A stretch of 20,808 nt of DNA, from the NCBI GenBank assembly GCA_964605095.1, contig CAZSBS010000057.1, positions 1 to 20,808 of the forward strand, written 5' to 3'. Position numbers and translations under genes: made by a program. Source of the stretch: JAUWQU01 sp964605095. Its GTDB lineage: Bacteria; Planctomycetota; Phycisphaerae; SM23-33. Under the pieces are notes generated by a model. That model was not told the DNA's origin. It saw nothing but the letters and a program-made list of their open reading frames with translations, and ran no database searches. Numbering within the stretch: position 1 is the first letter of the stretch; every line of letters starts with the position of its first letter. This document shows, in pieces, positions 1-7,099 of this stretch.

Positions 1-905
1 CTGACCCATTCGATCACACGGAACTTCGCCGAACGACTCCGCGGATTCGCAGCGAGTTCTTCAACCTTGGCACATTGGGGCTTCTTTGTCAACGCCTTGG
101 CCCTGCCCAAAGCGGCCAAGTTTGCGAAACTTTGTTTTACCGGCCGGTCCTCGAGCGAATGGAAACTGATGATCCCGGCCCTGGCTTGCGGCGCCAGCAC
201 GTCCGGCAGGCTCGCAAGAAGCTTCTCGAGACTGCCAAGCTCGTCGTTCACAGCGATCCGCAGGGCCTGAAACGTCCGCGTGGCGGGGTTTACACCGCGC
301 CGCGCCGCCGCGGCAGCCCCGGGTATCGCACCGGTAACGATCCGTGCCAACTCCACAGTACGCTCGATCCTCTTGCCACTCCGGGCAGCGACTATCGCAC
401 GCGCAATCCGCCGGCTGAAGCGTTCCTCGCCGTATGCGTATATCATATCCGCAAGCTCCGCCTCCGGCATGCGGTTCACCAAGTCCGCCGCCGTCTGGCC
501 GCCGCCAACGTTCAGACGCATGTCCAGGGGGCCGTCCACCTGAAAACTCAAACCCCGGCCGGGGTCGTCCAGTTGCGTCGACGCCACGCCCAGGTCGGCC
601 AGCAGCAGATCGGCCTGGCCCTGCCCGGCCGCGTCAAGCACCTCGGCCACATCGGCGAAGTTGGCCTGGAACAGCCTCACCCGCTCACCGAACCGCTCAA
701 GATTGCTCTTTGCCCAAGCGAGATTGGCTTCGTCGAGGTCCATGCCGATCAGGCGGGCATCCGTGCCCGCCGCGTCGAGAAGTGCCTCGGCATGACCGCC
801 GAGCCCAACCGTACAATCCACCAGGAGCCGCCGCCCAGCCGGCGCCAGAAGCTCAACCACGGCCGAGAGCAAAACTGCAACATGCCCCGGACCTTGCGGC
901 CTCAT
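1..905 (-). CDS. rsmH: RsmH, 16S rRNA (cytosine(1402)-N(4))-methyltransferase, 3' end cut by window edge
   Basis: This cytoplasmic S-adenosylmethionine enzyme methylates N4 of C1402 in 16S rRNA. I translated it by hand from the ATG whose complement is at 903-905; about 301 codons are visible with no stop before the left edge. The SAM-binding motif DCTVGLGGHAEAL is at residues 30-42. The family signatures LADLGVASTQLDD (about 102-114), RGLSFQVDGPLDMRL (117-131), NPATRTFQALRIAVNDEL (206-223) and ISFHSLEDR (246-254) follow in order. The tail with NPRSRSAKFRVIEW is where this family normally ends, so only a few residues should be missing. It starts 15 nt after the stop of a small gene and lies downstream of mraZ, the usual mraZ-rsmH order. 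The product name is secure. Confidence 0.96.
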   Translation of the reverse strand, partial: MRPQGPGHVAVLLSAVVELLAPAGRRLLVDCTVGLGGHAEALLDAAGTDARLIGMDLDEANLAWAKSNLERFGERVRLFQANFADVAEVLDAAGQGQADLLLADLGVASTQLDDPGRGLSFQVDGPLDMRLNVGGGQTAADLVNRMPEAELADMIYAYGEERFSRRIARAIVAARSGKRIERTVELARIVTGAIPGAAAAARRGVNPATRTFQALRIAVNDELGSLEKLLASLPDVLAPQARAGIISFHSLEDRPVKQSFANLAALGRAKALTKKPQCAKVEELAANPRSRSAKFRVIEWV

Positions 906-920
906 GGCGGCTCCCGCCCG

Positions 921-1163
921 TCAGGCTATCGCCCTGGGCTCAGCCAGCGCATCCGTCGCGCTGTCGGAAAAACCAACCCGGACATACTCATCTCCCAGGC
1001 TCTGAACGCGAGCCAGGCGTCTTGCCAGTTCCAGCAGGCGCTGCCGGTTTCCATCGCTCAATGCCGATGGCTCTGCCAACTGGCGTCGCAGTTCCGCCAA
1101 ACCGTCCCGGTCGCTTCCTTGCGCCGGGGACGCCTGGCTTTGAACTTCCTGAGAGATGAGCAT
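921..1163 (-). CDS. small hypothetical protein between mraZ and rsmH
   Basis: I do not recognise this protein. It is about 80 residues, charged, with a probable helical middle (about 25-55, rich in Leu, Arg and Glu) and no membrane segment or signal peptide. Starts in the same frame are GTG at 1184, ATG at 1178 and ATG at 1163. I chose 1163 because it has GGAG nine bases upstream, while the others lack a well-spaced ribosome site. It lies 138 bp after mraZ and 15 nt before rsmH on the same strand, so it is probably co-transcribed with them. Many bacteria have mraZ directly followed by rsmH, so an extra short frame here is unusual. It could be a fast-evolving division protein or a chance frame in GC-rich DNA. 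Confidence 0.5.
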   Translation of the reverse strand: MLISQEVQSQASPAQGSDRDGLAELRRQLAEPSALSDGNRQRLLELARRLARVQSLGDEYVRVGFSDSATDALAEPRAIA

Positions 1164-1301
1164 GTTCCAAGACTCCATTCTCACCGGGTTGTATCGTCTT
1201 TAACCGCCCGACCGGCTCCAGCCGAAGCCGGTCCGACGACTACACATTTTTTGTTCTGTCGTTTGCTCTGTAATTTGTTCGGCAAAATGACTTCCGGAAC
1301 C

Positions 1302-1787
1302 CTACGACCCTTTTACCGAACCGCCGAGGCCCATTTCGCCCTGCATGCGGTCCGCGGCCTCGTAAAGCATCTCACCGTAATTGGCCAGATCGTTCTCGAC
1401 CCGCTTGTTCCACTCGGCCGTCGGCCAGATCTCGATGTGCTCGTACATCCCCGCAAGGGTGACGTTGTCCGAGATCGTCGCCCGCTCCATCGACTTTTCG
1501 GGCAGGACTATCCGCCCTTGCTTGTCCGGCTTGACGATTCGCGCCATCGCGAACAGCAGTCCCAGCCGACCCGACTGGCGGTCCGGCAAAGGCCCGCGCC
1601 TTATCGACGCCAGCATCCGCCGATACGCCAAGTCCGGGTAAAGCCACAGGTGGCGGTCAGGCCCGAGCAAAAGGACGAAATCAGTGCCGTCTTCTTCCGG
1701 CACTATCGGGTCCCGCAATGCCGCGGGAATCGCCAGTCGATGCTTCGCATCGATCATCTGCTCGAATTCCCCAAAAAATGCGGCCAT
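1302..1787 (-). CDS. mraZ: MraZ, transcriptional regulator of the division and cell wall cluster
   Basis: MraZ is a DNA-binding protein of the AbrB/MraZ fold that represses its own promoter and heads the dcw cluster. The 161 residues hold two copies of the fold's signature: IDAKHRLAIPAALRD at about 12-26 and KPDKQGRIVLPEKS about 80 residues later. Both show the D-K-x-x-R-x-x-x-P pattern of the family. The length is slightly above the usual 140-150 because of a glycine-rich C-terminal tail. The ATG at 1785-1787 is preceded by AGAGGA at 7 nt, a good ribosome site. Immediately upstream is a 10-bp-periodic GGGA array (1811-1846) that is likely its own operator. A small unknown gene and rsmH follow on the same strand. 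Confidence 0.95.
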   Translation of the reverse strand: MAAFFGEFEQMIDAKHRLAIPAALRDPIVPEEDGTDFVLLLGPDRHLWLYPDLAYRRMLASIRRGPLPDRQSGRLGLLFAMARIVKPDKQGRIVLPEKSMERATISDNVTLAGMYEHIEIWPTAEWNKRVENDLANYGEMLYEAADRMQGEMGLGGSVKGS

Positions 1788-1810
1788 TTGTCGGTCCTCT
1801 TCGCCACTTG

Positions 1811-1846
1811 TAGGGAGCTACAGGGAAATCTAAGCACAACTAGGGA
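1811..1846 (-). promoter_or_regulatory. probable MraZ operator: 10-bp-periodic GGGA boxes upstream of mraZ
   Basis: On the plus strand TAGGGA is at 1811, CAGGGA at 1821, a degraded TAAGCA at 1831 and TAGGGA at 1841, an exact 10-bp period. MraZ is known to bind clusters of TGGGN-type repeats with 10-bp spacing at its own promoter. Here the boxes lie 24-59 bp upstream of the mraZ start. The G-rich strand is the one opposite to the mraZ coding strand. A possible -35 TTGACT (1864-1869, minus strand) lies just upstream, but the hexamer 17 nt after it (TCCCTA) is a poor -10 and overlaps a box. Confidence 0.6.
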
Positions 1847-2115
1847 TGATGGCAACAAAAAAAAGTCAAAAAAACGCACGACCAAGTTTAAGCGTGCCCT
1901 GTCGCCCACCGATATGCCCAATCCGTGGGGTTTTCGGGCTAAAACTAGCCTACATGTTGGGACATGGAAGGCTTAATTTTTTTTTCAACTCCGCTGCCGG
2001 CTTCCAGGGCTCCATGTCCACGACCGATTTGTCAACTATCGCGGCCCATCGCAACGGACCCAAAGCGGCCCGTATTTCGTGCATCGGTTTAGCGCCTTTG
2101 TTTTCATTAGCAAAT
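1847..2115. other. non-coding stretch upstream of mraZ, no gene seen
   Basis: This is AT-richer than the genes around it. It has an A-run (1857-1864), a T-run (about 1977-1984) and a small hairpin CATGT-TGGG-ACATG. Reading frames through it have no recognisable protein content, and one long plus-strand frame is the mirror of rsmH and mraZ. No functional call is made. Confidence 0.4.
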
Positions 2116-2392
2116 CCGGGGATAAGGAAGAAAAAGAAGAAGAAGAAGAAACAGCATGTTCACGCAGACCAACGGTCCCTGCGGGAGGTCGCAGAGAACG
2201 CAGAGGAAAGCGAAGAAGAAGAAAGAGAAGAAGCGTTAGAAGGGGGTTGATGGATTAAAGGATTACATGGATCAAAGCATATATAAGCTGCTGTGCTCCT
2301 CTGTCTGCATTCCCACTGTGAAGCGAATCTCTCCGCGACCTCCCGCAGGGACCGTTGGTCTGCGTGAACATTCTGTTTCTTCTTATCCCCGG
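2116..2392. repeat. long inverted repeat, 37-bp perfect arms (MITE-like or large hairpin)
   Basis: The 37 bases at 2156-2192 are the exact reverse complement of 2335-2371; the arm contains CAACGGTCCCTGCGGGAG. The arms continue outward with CCGGGGATAAG at 2116-2126 and its complement at 2382-2392. The left arm carries about 19 extra bases of GAA/AAG triplet expansion (about 2127-2150). The 142-bp centre is purine-rich, with CGCAGAG words, and encodes nothing I recognise. There is no obvious target-site duplication and no transposase, so it could be a miniature inverted-repeat element or a structured non-coding region. Confidence 0.8.
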
Positions 2393-2400
2393 CTTTTGGC

Positions 2401-2442
2401 ATTGAGCATTGAACATTGAGCATTAAGCATTTAGCATTTCCC
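2401..2442 (+). repeat. heptamer tandem array, ATTGARC type
   Basis: Six contiguous 7-mers are ATTGAGC, ATTGAAC, ATTGAGC, ATTAAGC, ATTTAGC and ATTTCCC. The array ends two bases before the ATG of the glycosyltransferase gene, so it takes the place of a normal leader and no Shine-Dalgarno is present. Similar arrays recur at 7064 and 11089 in the same orientation. Confidence 0.85.
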
Positions 2443-2444
2443 TC

Positions 2445-3566
2445 ATGCGGCCACTTCGGGTCTGCCAACTCATCACGACGCTGGGAATCGGCGGGGCCGA
2501 GCGGGGCCTTTACGAGCTTGTCACCCGCATGGACCGCAAGCGGTTCGAGGTGGAGGTCTTCGCCCTCCGCGACGGGCCAATGTCGGCCAGGCTGGCAGCG
2601 GCGGGCATCACGGTGACGGTCCTGGGCGTGCGCGGCAAGTGGGACATCTTGAAGCTGCCCAGGCTGACAAAGCTTATCCGCGACGGGCACTTCGACTTGC
2701 TGCACACGCACCTCTTCCACGCCGACCTTGCCGGCAGGCCCGCGGCAAAGGCCGCCGGCGTGCCCCATCTCGTGCATACCGTATGGACGGCTGAGGGAAG
2801 GTTCCGCCCGTGGCAGTTCGCCTACGCACGCCTGCTGAAACAATCCTGTGACCGCGTGATCTGCGTCTCGCACTCGGTCCGCGACCACCACGCCAGCAAG
2901 AGCAAGCTGCCTGACGACGCCTACGCCGTTATCCCCTGGGGCGTGGACGTCGAGAAGTTCCGCCGCGACGAGCAAAGCCGGCAACGCCTGCGAAGCCAGT
3001 GGCAACTTGCCGACGACGATGTGCTGCTGGCCTTCGTGGGCCGGCTGGAGTTCTACAAGGGAGTTGAGACTCTCCTCGCCGCGCTGGGCCAATTGGCGTC
3101 GGCTGGGCGAGCCGTCCGCGCCGTCATCGCCGGCGACGGCCCGCAGCGCCAGGCCGTCGAGGCGTTCATCGCACACGGCCCCGGCGGCAACCTGGTGCGA
3201 ATGCTTGGAATGGTCGCCGACGTCCCGGGCGTTCTCTCAGCCGCCGATGTCTACGTTATGCCCAGCCTGTGGGAAGGCTGGCCTCTGGCGCTGGGCGAGG
3301 CGATGAGCGCGTCGCTGCCTGCCATCGGCTCCGATGTGCCGGGCATCCGCGACCTGATAGTCCCCGAGCAGACCGGCCTGCTCGTCGAGCGCCAAAACGC
3401 CGACGCCCTCGTGGCCGCAATCGCCCGGCTGGTGGCGGATGGGCCAATGCGCGCCCGCCTTGGCGAGGCCGGTCGGCAGCGGATCGTCGATCAGTTCACC
3501 ATCGAACAGACCGTCGCCGCCCACGAGCGGCTATACGATGAGATTGTCGGCTACAGGCGCAAATGA
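2445..3566 (+). CDS. glycosyltransferase family 4 (GT-B fold)
   Basis: This is a retaining sugar transferase of the GT4 class that uses a nucleotide-sugar donor, probably at the cytoplasmic face in glycan or lipid-glycoside assembly; the acceptor cannot be told. The 373 residues show the N-terminal Rossmann half with TLGIGGAERGLYEL (12-25) and the linker IPWGVDVEKF (163-172). The donor half has FVGRLEFYKGVETLL (197-211), with the basic residues R200 and K205. It also has the family's EX7E motif, EGWPLALGE (277-285). The length is typical. There is no signal or membrane segment. The ATG at 2445 follows a heptamer array with no ribosome site. A 52-bp palindrome lies downstream. No other glycan genes adjoin it, so its pathway is open. 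Confidence 0.92.
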   Translation: MRPLRVCQLITTLGIGGAERGLYELVTRMDRKRFEVEVFALRDGPMSARLAAAGITVTVLGVRGKWDILKLPRLTKLIRDGHFDLLHTHLFHADLAGRPAAKAAGVPHLVHTVWTAEGRFRPWQFAYARLLKQSCDRVICVSHSVRDHHASKSKLPDDAYAVIPWGVDVEKFRRDEQSRQRLRSQWQLADDDVLLAFVGRLEFYKGVETLLAALGQLASAGRAVRAVIAGDGPQRQAVEAFIAHGPGGNLVRMLGMVADVPGVLSAADVYVMPSLWEGWPLALGEAMSASLPAIGSDVPGIRDLIVPEQTGLLVERQNADALVAAIARLVADGPMRARLGEAGRQRIVDQFTIEQTVAAHERLYDEIVGYRRK

Positions 3567-3612
3567 GGTAGTGTCAGCGGTTTAATGATGCTGTCCGGAA
3601 GTTACGGGCAGT

Positions 3613-3664
3613 GGGTGCCGTGGTTCGCGATCCCGGCGCGCCGGGATCGCGAACCACGGCACCC
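3613..3664. terminator. perfect 52-bp palindrome downstream of the glycosyltransferase gene
   Basis: Two 26-base arms meet with no spacer; the left arm begins GGGTGCCGTGGTTCGCGATC and the centre is CCCGGCGCGCCGGG. Any RNA across it would fold into a very stable hairpin, but there is no U-run. It therefore acts as a terminator only by inference. A related hairpin is at 7947-7987, and the same 14-bp centre is found at 10924-10937. Confidence 0.6.
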
Positions 3665-3683
3665 AATTATGGGACATAATTGG
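3663..3683. promoter_or_regulatory. inverted repeat CCAATTAT-N5-ATAATTGG upstream of the export operon
   Basis: There are two 8-bp perfect arms with a GGGAC spacer, 32 bp before the adaptor gene start. It overlaps a CATAAT hexamer (3675-3680) that could be a -10. An AT-rich dyad of this size at a promoter position would suit a dimeric repressor. It could equally be an extension of the adjoining palindrome. Confidence 0.4.
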
Positions 3684-3714
3684 TTATGCTGCGTATGAAA
3701 CTCTTGAGGCGAAC

Positions 3715-5076
3715 ATGAAACATGCGATAGTGATAATCCTGTTCCTGGCGGGCGGCGGGGCGCTGGCGTGGTGGCTGGTTGGCAGGGCGAAGCCCGCGCC
3801 GGCCACCAAGCCGACGGTAACAGCGAAGGTTCATCGCGGCGACATCGAGCTTATGGTCGAGGCTACCGGCTCCGTCGAGAGCAACCAGGACGTGGAGATA
3901 AAGTCCAAGGCCAGCGGCGAGGTGATAAAGCTTCCCCACGACGTGAGCGACCGCGTGCCGAAGTACGTGCCGGGCAAGAACGAGAACGATGCCCTGCTGG
4001 TCCAGTTGGACCCGATTGATGAGTCGCGGCGCGTCCAGCGAGCCAGGGCCGAGGCAGACGCCGCGGCCGCCCGGCTGAGCCAGGCCCAGGCGAGCCTCGC
4101 CATCGCCCAGGCGGATCTTGCCGCCGCCCGCCCGCGTGCCGAGGCCAACATCGCCGCCGCCGACGCCAAGAGCAAGCTGGCCGACCTCACGCGGGACCGC
4201 ACGCTCGAACTGCGCAAACGCATGGTCGCCACGCAGGACGAGGCCGACAACGTGGTCGCCCAGGCCAAGGTCGCCGAGGCCCAGTTAAAGGTCGCACTTG
4301 TCGAGAGGCAGGCGCTGGCGAGCCTTGAAAAGGCCGTAACGCTCCGAGATGCGGACATAAAGCTGGCCGAGGCCAACCTCGACGCCGCCAAGGTGGACCT
4401 CGCCGATACCGAGCAGCGCCTGGCGGAAACGAAAATCTACAGCCCCATCGACGGCGTCGTCACCCAGCGAAAGGTCGAGATCGGACAGATCATCGCAAGC
4501 GGGATCATCAACATCGCCGGCGGAACCGCGCTGATGACCGTCAGCGACACGTCGCGGATGTTCGTCGTGGCGGTCGTCGATGAGAGTGATATCGGCAGGC
4601 TCGTCGAGACAGGCCGGCTCGGCCAGGCGGTGACCGTCACCGCCGACGCCTACCCGGGAAGGCGGTTTACGGGCAAGGTCGTCCAGATTACGCCGTGGGG
4701 CACGAGCGAGGCGAAGGTCGTTTCCTTCTCCGTCAAGATCGAGATCACCGGCGGCGGCATCGAACTGCTGCTGCCCAAGATGACCGCCGACGTGTCCATC
4801 CTGGCCAATCGCAAGGCCGGTGTGCTGCTGGCGCCAAACGCGGCCGTGATGTACGACCTCGACCAACCCTACGTCCGCGTGCGACAGGGCGGGCAGTTCA
4901 TCCGCCGCGACGTGAAGCTCGGCCTCAACGACGGACGCCAGGCCGAGGTCCTCGACGGCCTCGCCGAGGGCGACGAGGTGACGCTGATAACCGAACTGCG
5001 GACCAAGTGGAGCAACGAGGGCAAGGTGGTCGAGCCGTCCAACAGGGCCACGACGAAAACGGCAGGCGGCAAATGA
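3715..5076 (+). CDS. HlyD/MacA-type periplasmic adaptor subunit of an ABC efflux system
   Basis: Membrane-fusion adaptors link an inner-membrane MacB-type transporter to an outer-membrane channel. The 453 residues begin with a single N-terminal membrane anchor (about 4-22), then a first lipoyl/barrel segment (VEATGSVESNQDVEIKSKA). A long Ala/Glu-rich alpha-helical coiled-coil hairpin follows at about 100-245. The second lipoyl half has YSPIDGVVTQRKVEIGQII, and the beta-barrel and membrane-proximal domains end the protein. An insert with KYVPGKNENDALL in the first lipoyl half is longer than usual. GAGG lies 7 nt before the ATG. The stop overlaps the ATPase start as ATGA, so the two are translationally coupled. 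I leave the symbol blank because the substrate is unknown. Confidence 0.92.
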   Translation: MKHAIVIILFLAGGGALAWWLVGRAKPAPATKPTVTAKVHRGDIELMVEATGSVESNQDVEIKSKASGEVIKLPHDVSDRVPKYVPGKNENDALLVQLDPIDESRRVQRARAEADAAAARLSQAQASLAIAQADLAAARPRAEANIAAADAKSKLADLTRDRTLELRKRMVATQDEADNVVAQAKVAEAQLKVALVERQALASLEKAVTLRDADIKLAEANLDAAKVDLADTEQRLAETKIYSPIDGVVTQRKVEIGQIIASGIINIAGGTALMTVSDTSRMFVVAVVDESDIGRLVETGRLGQAVTVTADAYPGRRFTGKVVQITPWGTSEAKVVSFSVKIEITGGGIELLLPKMTADVSILANRKAGVLLAPNAAVMYDLDQPYVRVRQGGQFIRRDVKLGLNDGRQAEVLDGLAEGDEVTLITELRTKWSNEGKVVEPSNRATTKTAGGK

Positions 5077-5732
5077 TTATCGAGCTTCGCGACATTCACA
5101 AGACTTACGACATGGGCGACACGAAGGTGCTGGCCCTTCGCGGCGTCAGCCTGGACATCGAGGCCGGGCAGCTTGTCGCCATCGTCGGGGCGTCCGGCAG
5201 CGGCAAGAGCACGCTGATGCAGATTCTCGGCTGCCTCGACAGCCCGGACCGGGGGCGGTACGTCCTCGACGGGCAGGACGTTGCCCAACTGTCCAAGAAC
5301 CGCCTGGCCGAGACCCGCAACCGGCGGATCGGGTTCGTCTTCCAAAGCTTCAACCTGCTGCCGCGACTCAACGCGGTCGAGAACGTGGAACTTCCGCTGC
5401 TCTATCGCGGGCTGCGGCATCCGCGAAAGCAGGCCGAGACAATGCTCAGCCGCCTCGGGCTTGGCGACAGGATGCGCCACCGCCCCAACCAGCTTTCCGG
5501 AGGCCAGGCCCAGCGAGTGGCCATCGCGCGGGCGCTGGTGACGGACCCCGCCCTGCTGCTGGCCGACGAGCCGACCGGAAACGTCGACACCGCCACCAGC
5601 AAGGAGATCATGGCGCTGCTCAGGGAGCTAAACGACGAGGGCCGGACCGTGCTGATCGTGACGCACGACCCGGAAATCGCCGCGTACTGCCCCCGCCAGG
5701 TCCACATCCGGGACGGGCAGATCGTGGAGTGA
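5073..5732 (+). CDS. ABC transporter ATP-binding protein, MacB/LolD type
   Basis: This is the ATPase that powers the MacAB-type pump or lipoprotein-release type system. The 219 residues are one complete nucleotide-binding domain. It has Walker A GASGSGKST (39-47), a Q-loop in VFQSFNLLPRL, the signature LSGGQAQRVAIARAL, Walker B LLLADEPTGNVD and the switch histidine in VTHDPE. The DEPTGNVD text is typical of the MacB/LolD/FtsE subgroup. The start is the ATG at 5073 that overlaps the upstream stop; longer versions of this frame would run through the adaptor gene. The permease begins 3 nt after its stop. MacB itself is a fusion of ATPase and permease; here they are separate. Confidence 0.95.
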   Translation: MIIELRDIHKTYDMGDTKVLALRGVSLDIEAGQLVAIVGASGSGKSTLMQILGCLDSPDRGRYVLDGQDVAQLSKNRLAETRNRRIGFVFQSFNLLPRLNAVENVELPLLYRGLRHPRKQAETMLSRLGLGDRMRHRPNQLSGGQAQRVAIARALVTDPALLLADEPTGNVDTATSKEIMALLRELNDEGRTVLIVTHDPEIAAYCPRQVHIRDGQIVE

Positions 5733-5735
5733 GAC

Positions 5736-6953
5736 ATGCTTCTGTGGACAACGCTTAAAATCGCCCTTGCCAGCCTGACATCCAACAAGCTGCGGAGCCT
5801 GCTGACCATGCTGGGCGTGATCATCGGCGTGGGAGCGGTCATCGCGATGCTGAGCCTGGGCACCGGTTTCGGGCAGGTCATTAGCGGCTACATCGGCAAG
5901 CTGGGCACCAACGTGCTGTTCATCCGCCCTGGCCAGCGCGGCATGGGCGTGGTGACAATGGTTCAGACTCTCACGCCGGAAGACGGCGAGGCGATGCTCG
6001 CCATCAGCGGCGTGCGTGCGGTCAGCCCGTGGTCGATGGGCTCCGGCGAGATCAAAGCGGGCAACCGCAACACCAACTCCGCCATCATCACGGGCGCATC
6101 GCCTGCGTTCCTCATCACGCAGGGCTACGAGCTGGCGGGCGGGCGGATGTTCAACGACTCGGAAGTCCGCCGCCAGGCCCGCGTGGCGGTGATCGGGCCG
6201 AAAACGGCCGAGGACCTCTTCGGCCCGCGCCCGCCCGTCGGCCAGACCGTCAAGATCCGCGGGATAAGCTTCGACGTGATCGGCCTGCTTGCCGCCAAGG
6301 GCGACCTCGGGCGCTTCAACGCCGACGACCAGGTGATCCTGCCTTACACGACGGCGATGCACCAGATCCCGCCAAGGCGAGACTACGTCCAAGCCATCGT
6401 CGTCGATGCGTTCGCCCAGGAGGATCTCGACCGGATCTCCAAGGAGGCAGCCACGATGCTGCGCCATCGCCACCGCCTCCAGCCGCGCGACGAGGACGAC
6501 TTCGACGTGCAGAACATGGCCCAACTGCTCGCGACGTTCCAGGCCGTCAGCCTTGGCCTGACAATGTTCCTCGGCACGATCGCCGCCATAAGCCTGGTTG
6601 TCGGCGGCATCGGCATCATGAACATCATGCTCGCGACGGTGGCGGAGCGGACCAGGGAGATCGGCATCCGCAAGGCCCTCGGCGCCAAGGACCGCGACAT
6701 ACTGCGGCAGTTCCTCATCGAGGCGCTGGTGATAACGCTTGGCGGCGGGCTGGTCGGCCTGATGCTCGGCTGGGGCCTCACGGCCGGGGGAACGGCGGTG
6801 GTGCGAAACTGGCTGGACATGTCCGCCAGTATGCAATGGTGGGTCGTCGCGCTGTCGGTGGCGATCTCCACCATAGTGGGCCTGACCAGCGGCCTGTACC
6901 CCGCCATCCGCGCAAGCAGGCTTGACCCCGTCGAGGCGCTGCGGTACGAGTGA
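5736..6953 (+). CDS. MacB-type ABC transporter permease (MacB_PCD plus FtsX)
   Basis: This is the inner-membrane partner of the ATPase and adaptor just upstream. The 405 residues have the expected order. A first transmembrane helix (about 20-42, with LLTMLGVIIGVGAVIAML) is followed by a periplasmic core domain of about 230 residues. The FtsX domain then supplies three helices (about 270-300, 325-350 and 370-390). The conserved GGIGIMNIMLATVAERTREI stretch with the following IGIRKALGA is diagnostic, and the end SRLDPVEALRYE is typical of the family. It is the last gene of a tight three-gene operon and no outer-membrane channel gene is present. The substrate could be a peptide, lipoprotein or small molecule. 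Confidence 0.95.
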   Translation: MLLWTTLKIALASLTSNKLRSLLTMLGVIIGVGAVIAMLSLGTGFGQVISGYIGKLGTNVLFIRPGQRGMGVVTMVQTLTPEDGEAMLAISGVRAVSPWSMGSGEIKAGNRNTNSAIITGASPAFLITQGYELAGGRMFNDSEVRRQARVAVIGPKTAEDLFGPRPPVGQTVKIRGISFDVIGLLAAKGDLGRFNADDQVILPYTTAMHQIPPRRDYVQAIVVDAFAQEDLDRISKEAATMLRHRHRLQPRDEDDFDVQNMAQLLATFQAVSLGLTMFLGTIAAISLVVGGIGIMNIMLATVAERTREIGIRKALGAKDRDILRQFLIEALVITLGGGLVGLMLGWGLTAGGTAVVRNWLDMSASMQWWVVALSVAISTIVGLTSGLYPAIRASRLDPVEALRYE

Positions 6954-6956
6954 TTT

Positions 6957-7007
6957 GATTGCGGATTGCGGAATGAAGAGTAACCGCAGAGACTCAGAGG
7001 CGCAGAG
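6957..7007 (+). repeat. heptamer-periodic intergenic array (GATTGCG and CGCAGAG words)
   Basis: GATTGCG at 6957 is repeated exactly at 6964. Degraded 7-mers GAATGAA and GAGTAAC follow, then CGCAGAG at 6985 and again at 7001 with a 9-base unit between. The CGCAGAG words also occur inside the inverted repeat near 2191-2203. There is no reading frame of interest. Confidence 0.65.
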
Positions 7008-7063
7008 ATGCCATGATCCTTCAGTATCTTCTCAAGAAATGTAAATCAGACCAGGTCGTGCCA

Positions 7064-7099
7064 ATTGAACATTGAAGATTCGAACATTGAACATTCCCG
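7064..7099 (+). repeat. heptamer tandem array, ATTGAAC type
   Basis: The units are ATTGAAC, ATTGAAG, ATTCGAAC (8 bases), ATTGAAC and ATTCCCG. It has the same word and orientation as the arrays at 2401 and 11089. It overlaps the only non-ATG start codon available to the amidohydrolase gene. Confidence 0.8.

Noticed and set aside
75..1976. Long plus-strand frame of 633 codons
   Set aside because: It is the mirror of rsmH, the small gene and mraZ on the other strand; its translation is Arg/Pro/His-rich with no domain.
2160..3176. Minus-strand frame of 338 codons
   Set aside because: Most of it is antisense to the well-supported GT4 gene, and the rest translates the inverted repeat and heptamer array.
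3663..3683. Rho-independent terminator
   Set aside because: The 8-bp AT-rich stem has no U-run on either strand; a regulatory dyad is at least as likely.
5628..6836. Minus-strand frame of 402 codons
   Set aside because: It is antisense to the ATPase and permease genes and rich in His, Ala and Asp, as expected from a GC-rich shadow frame.
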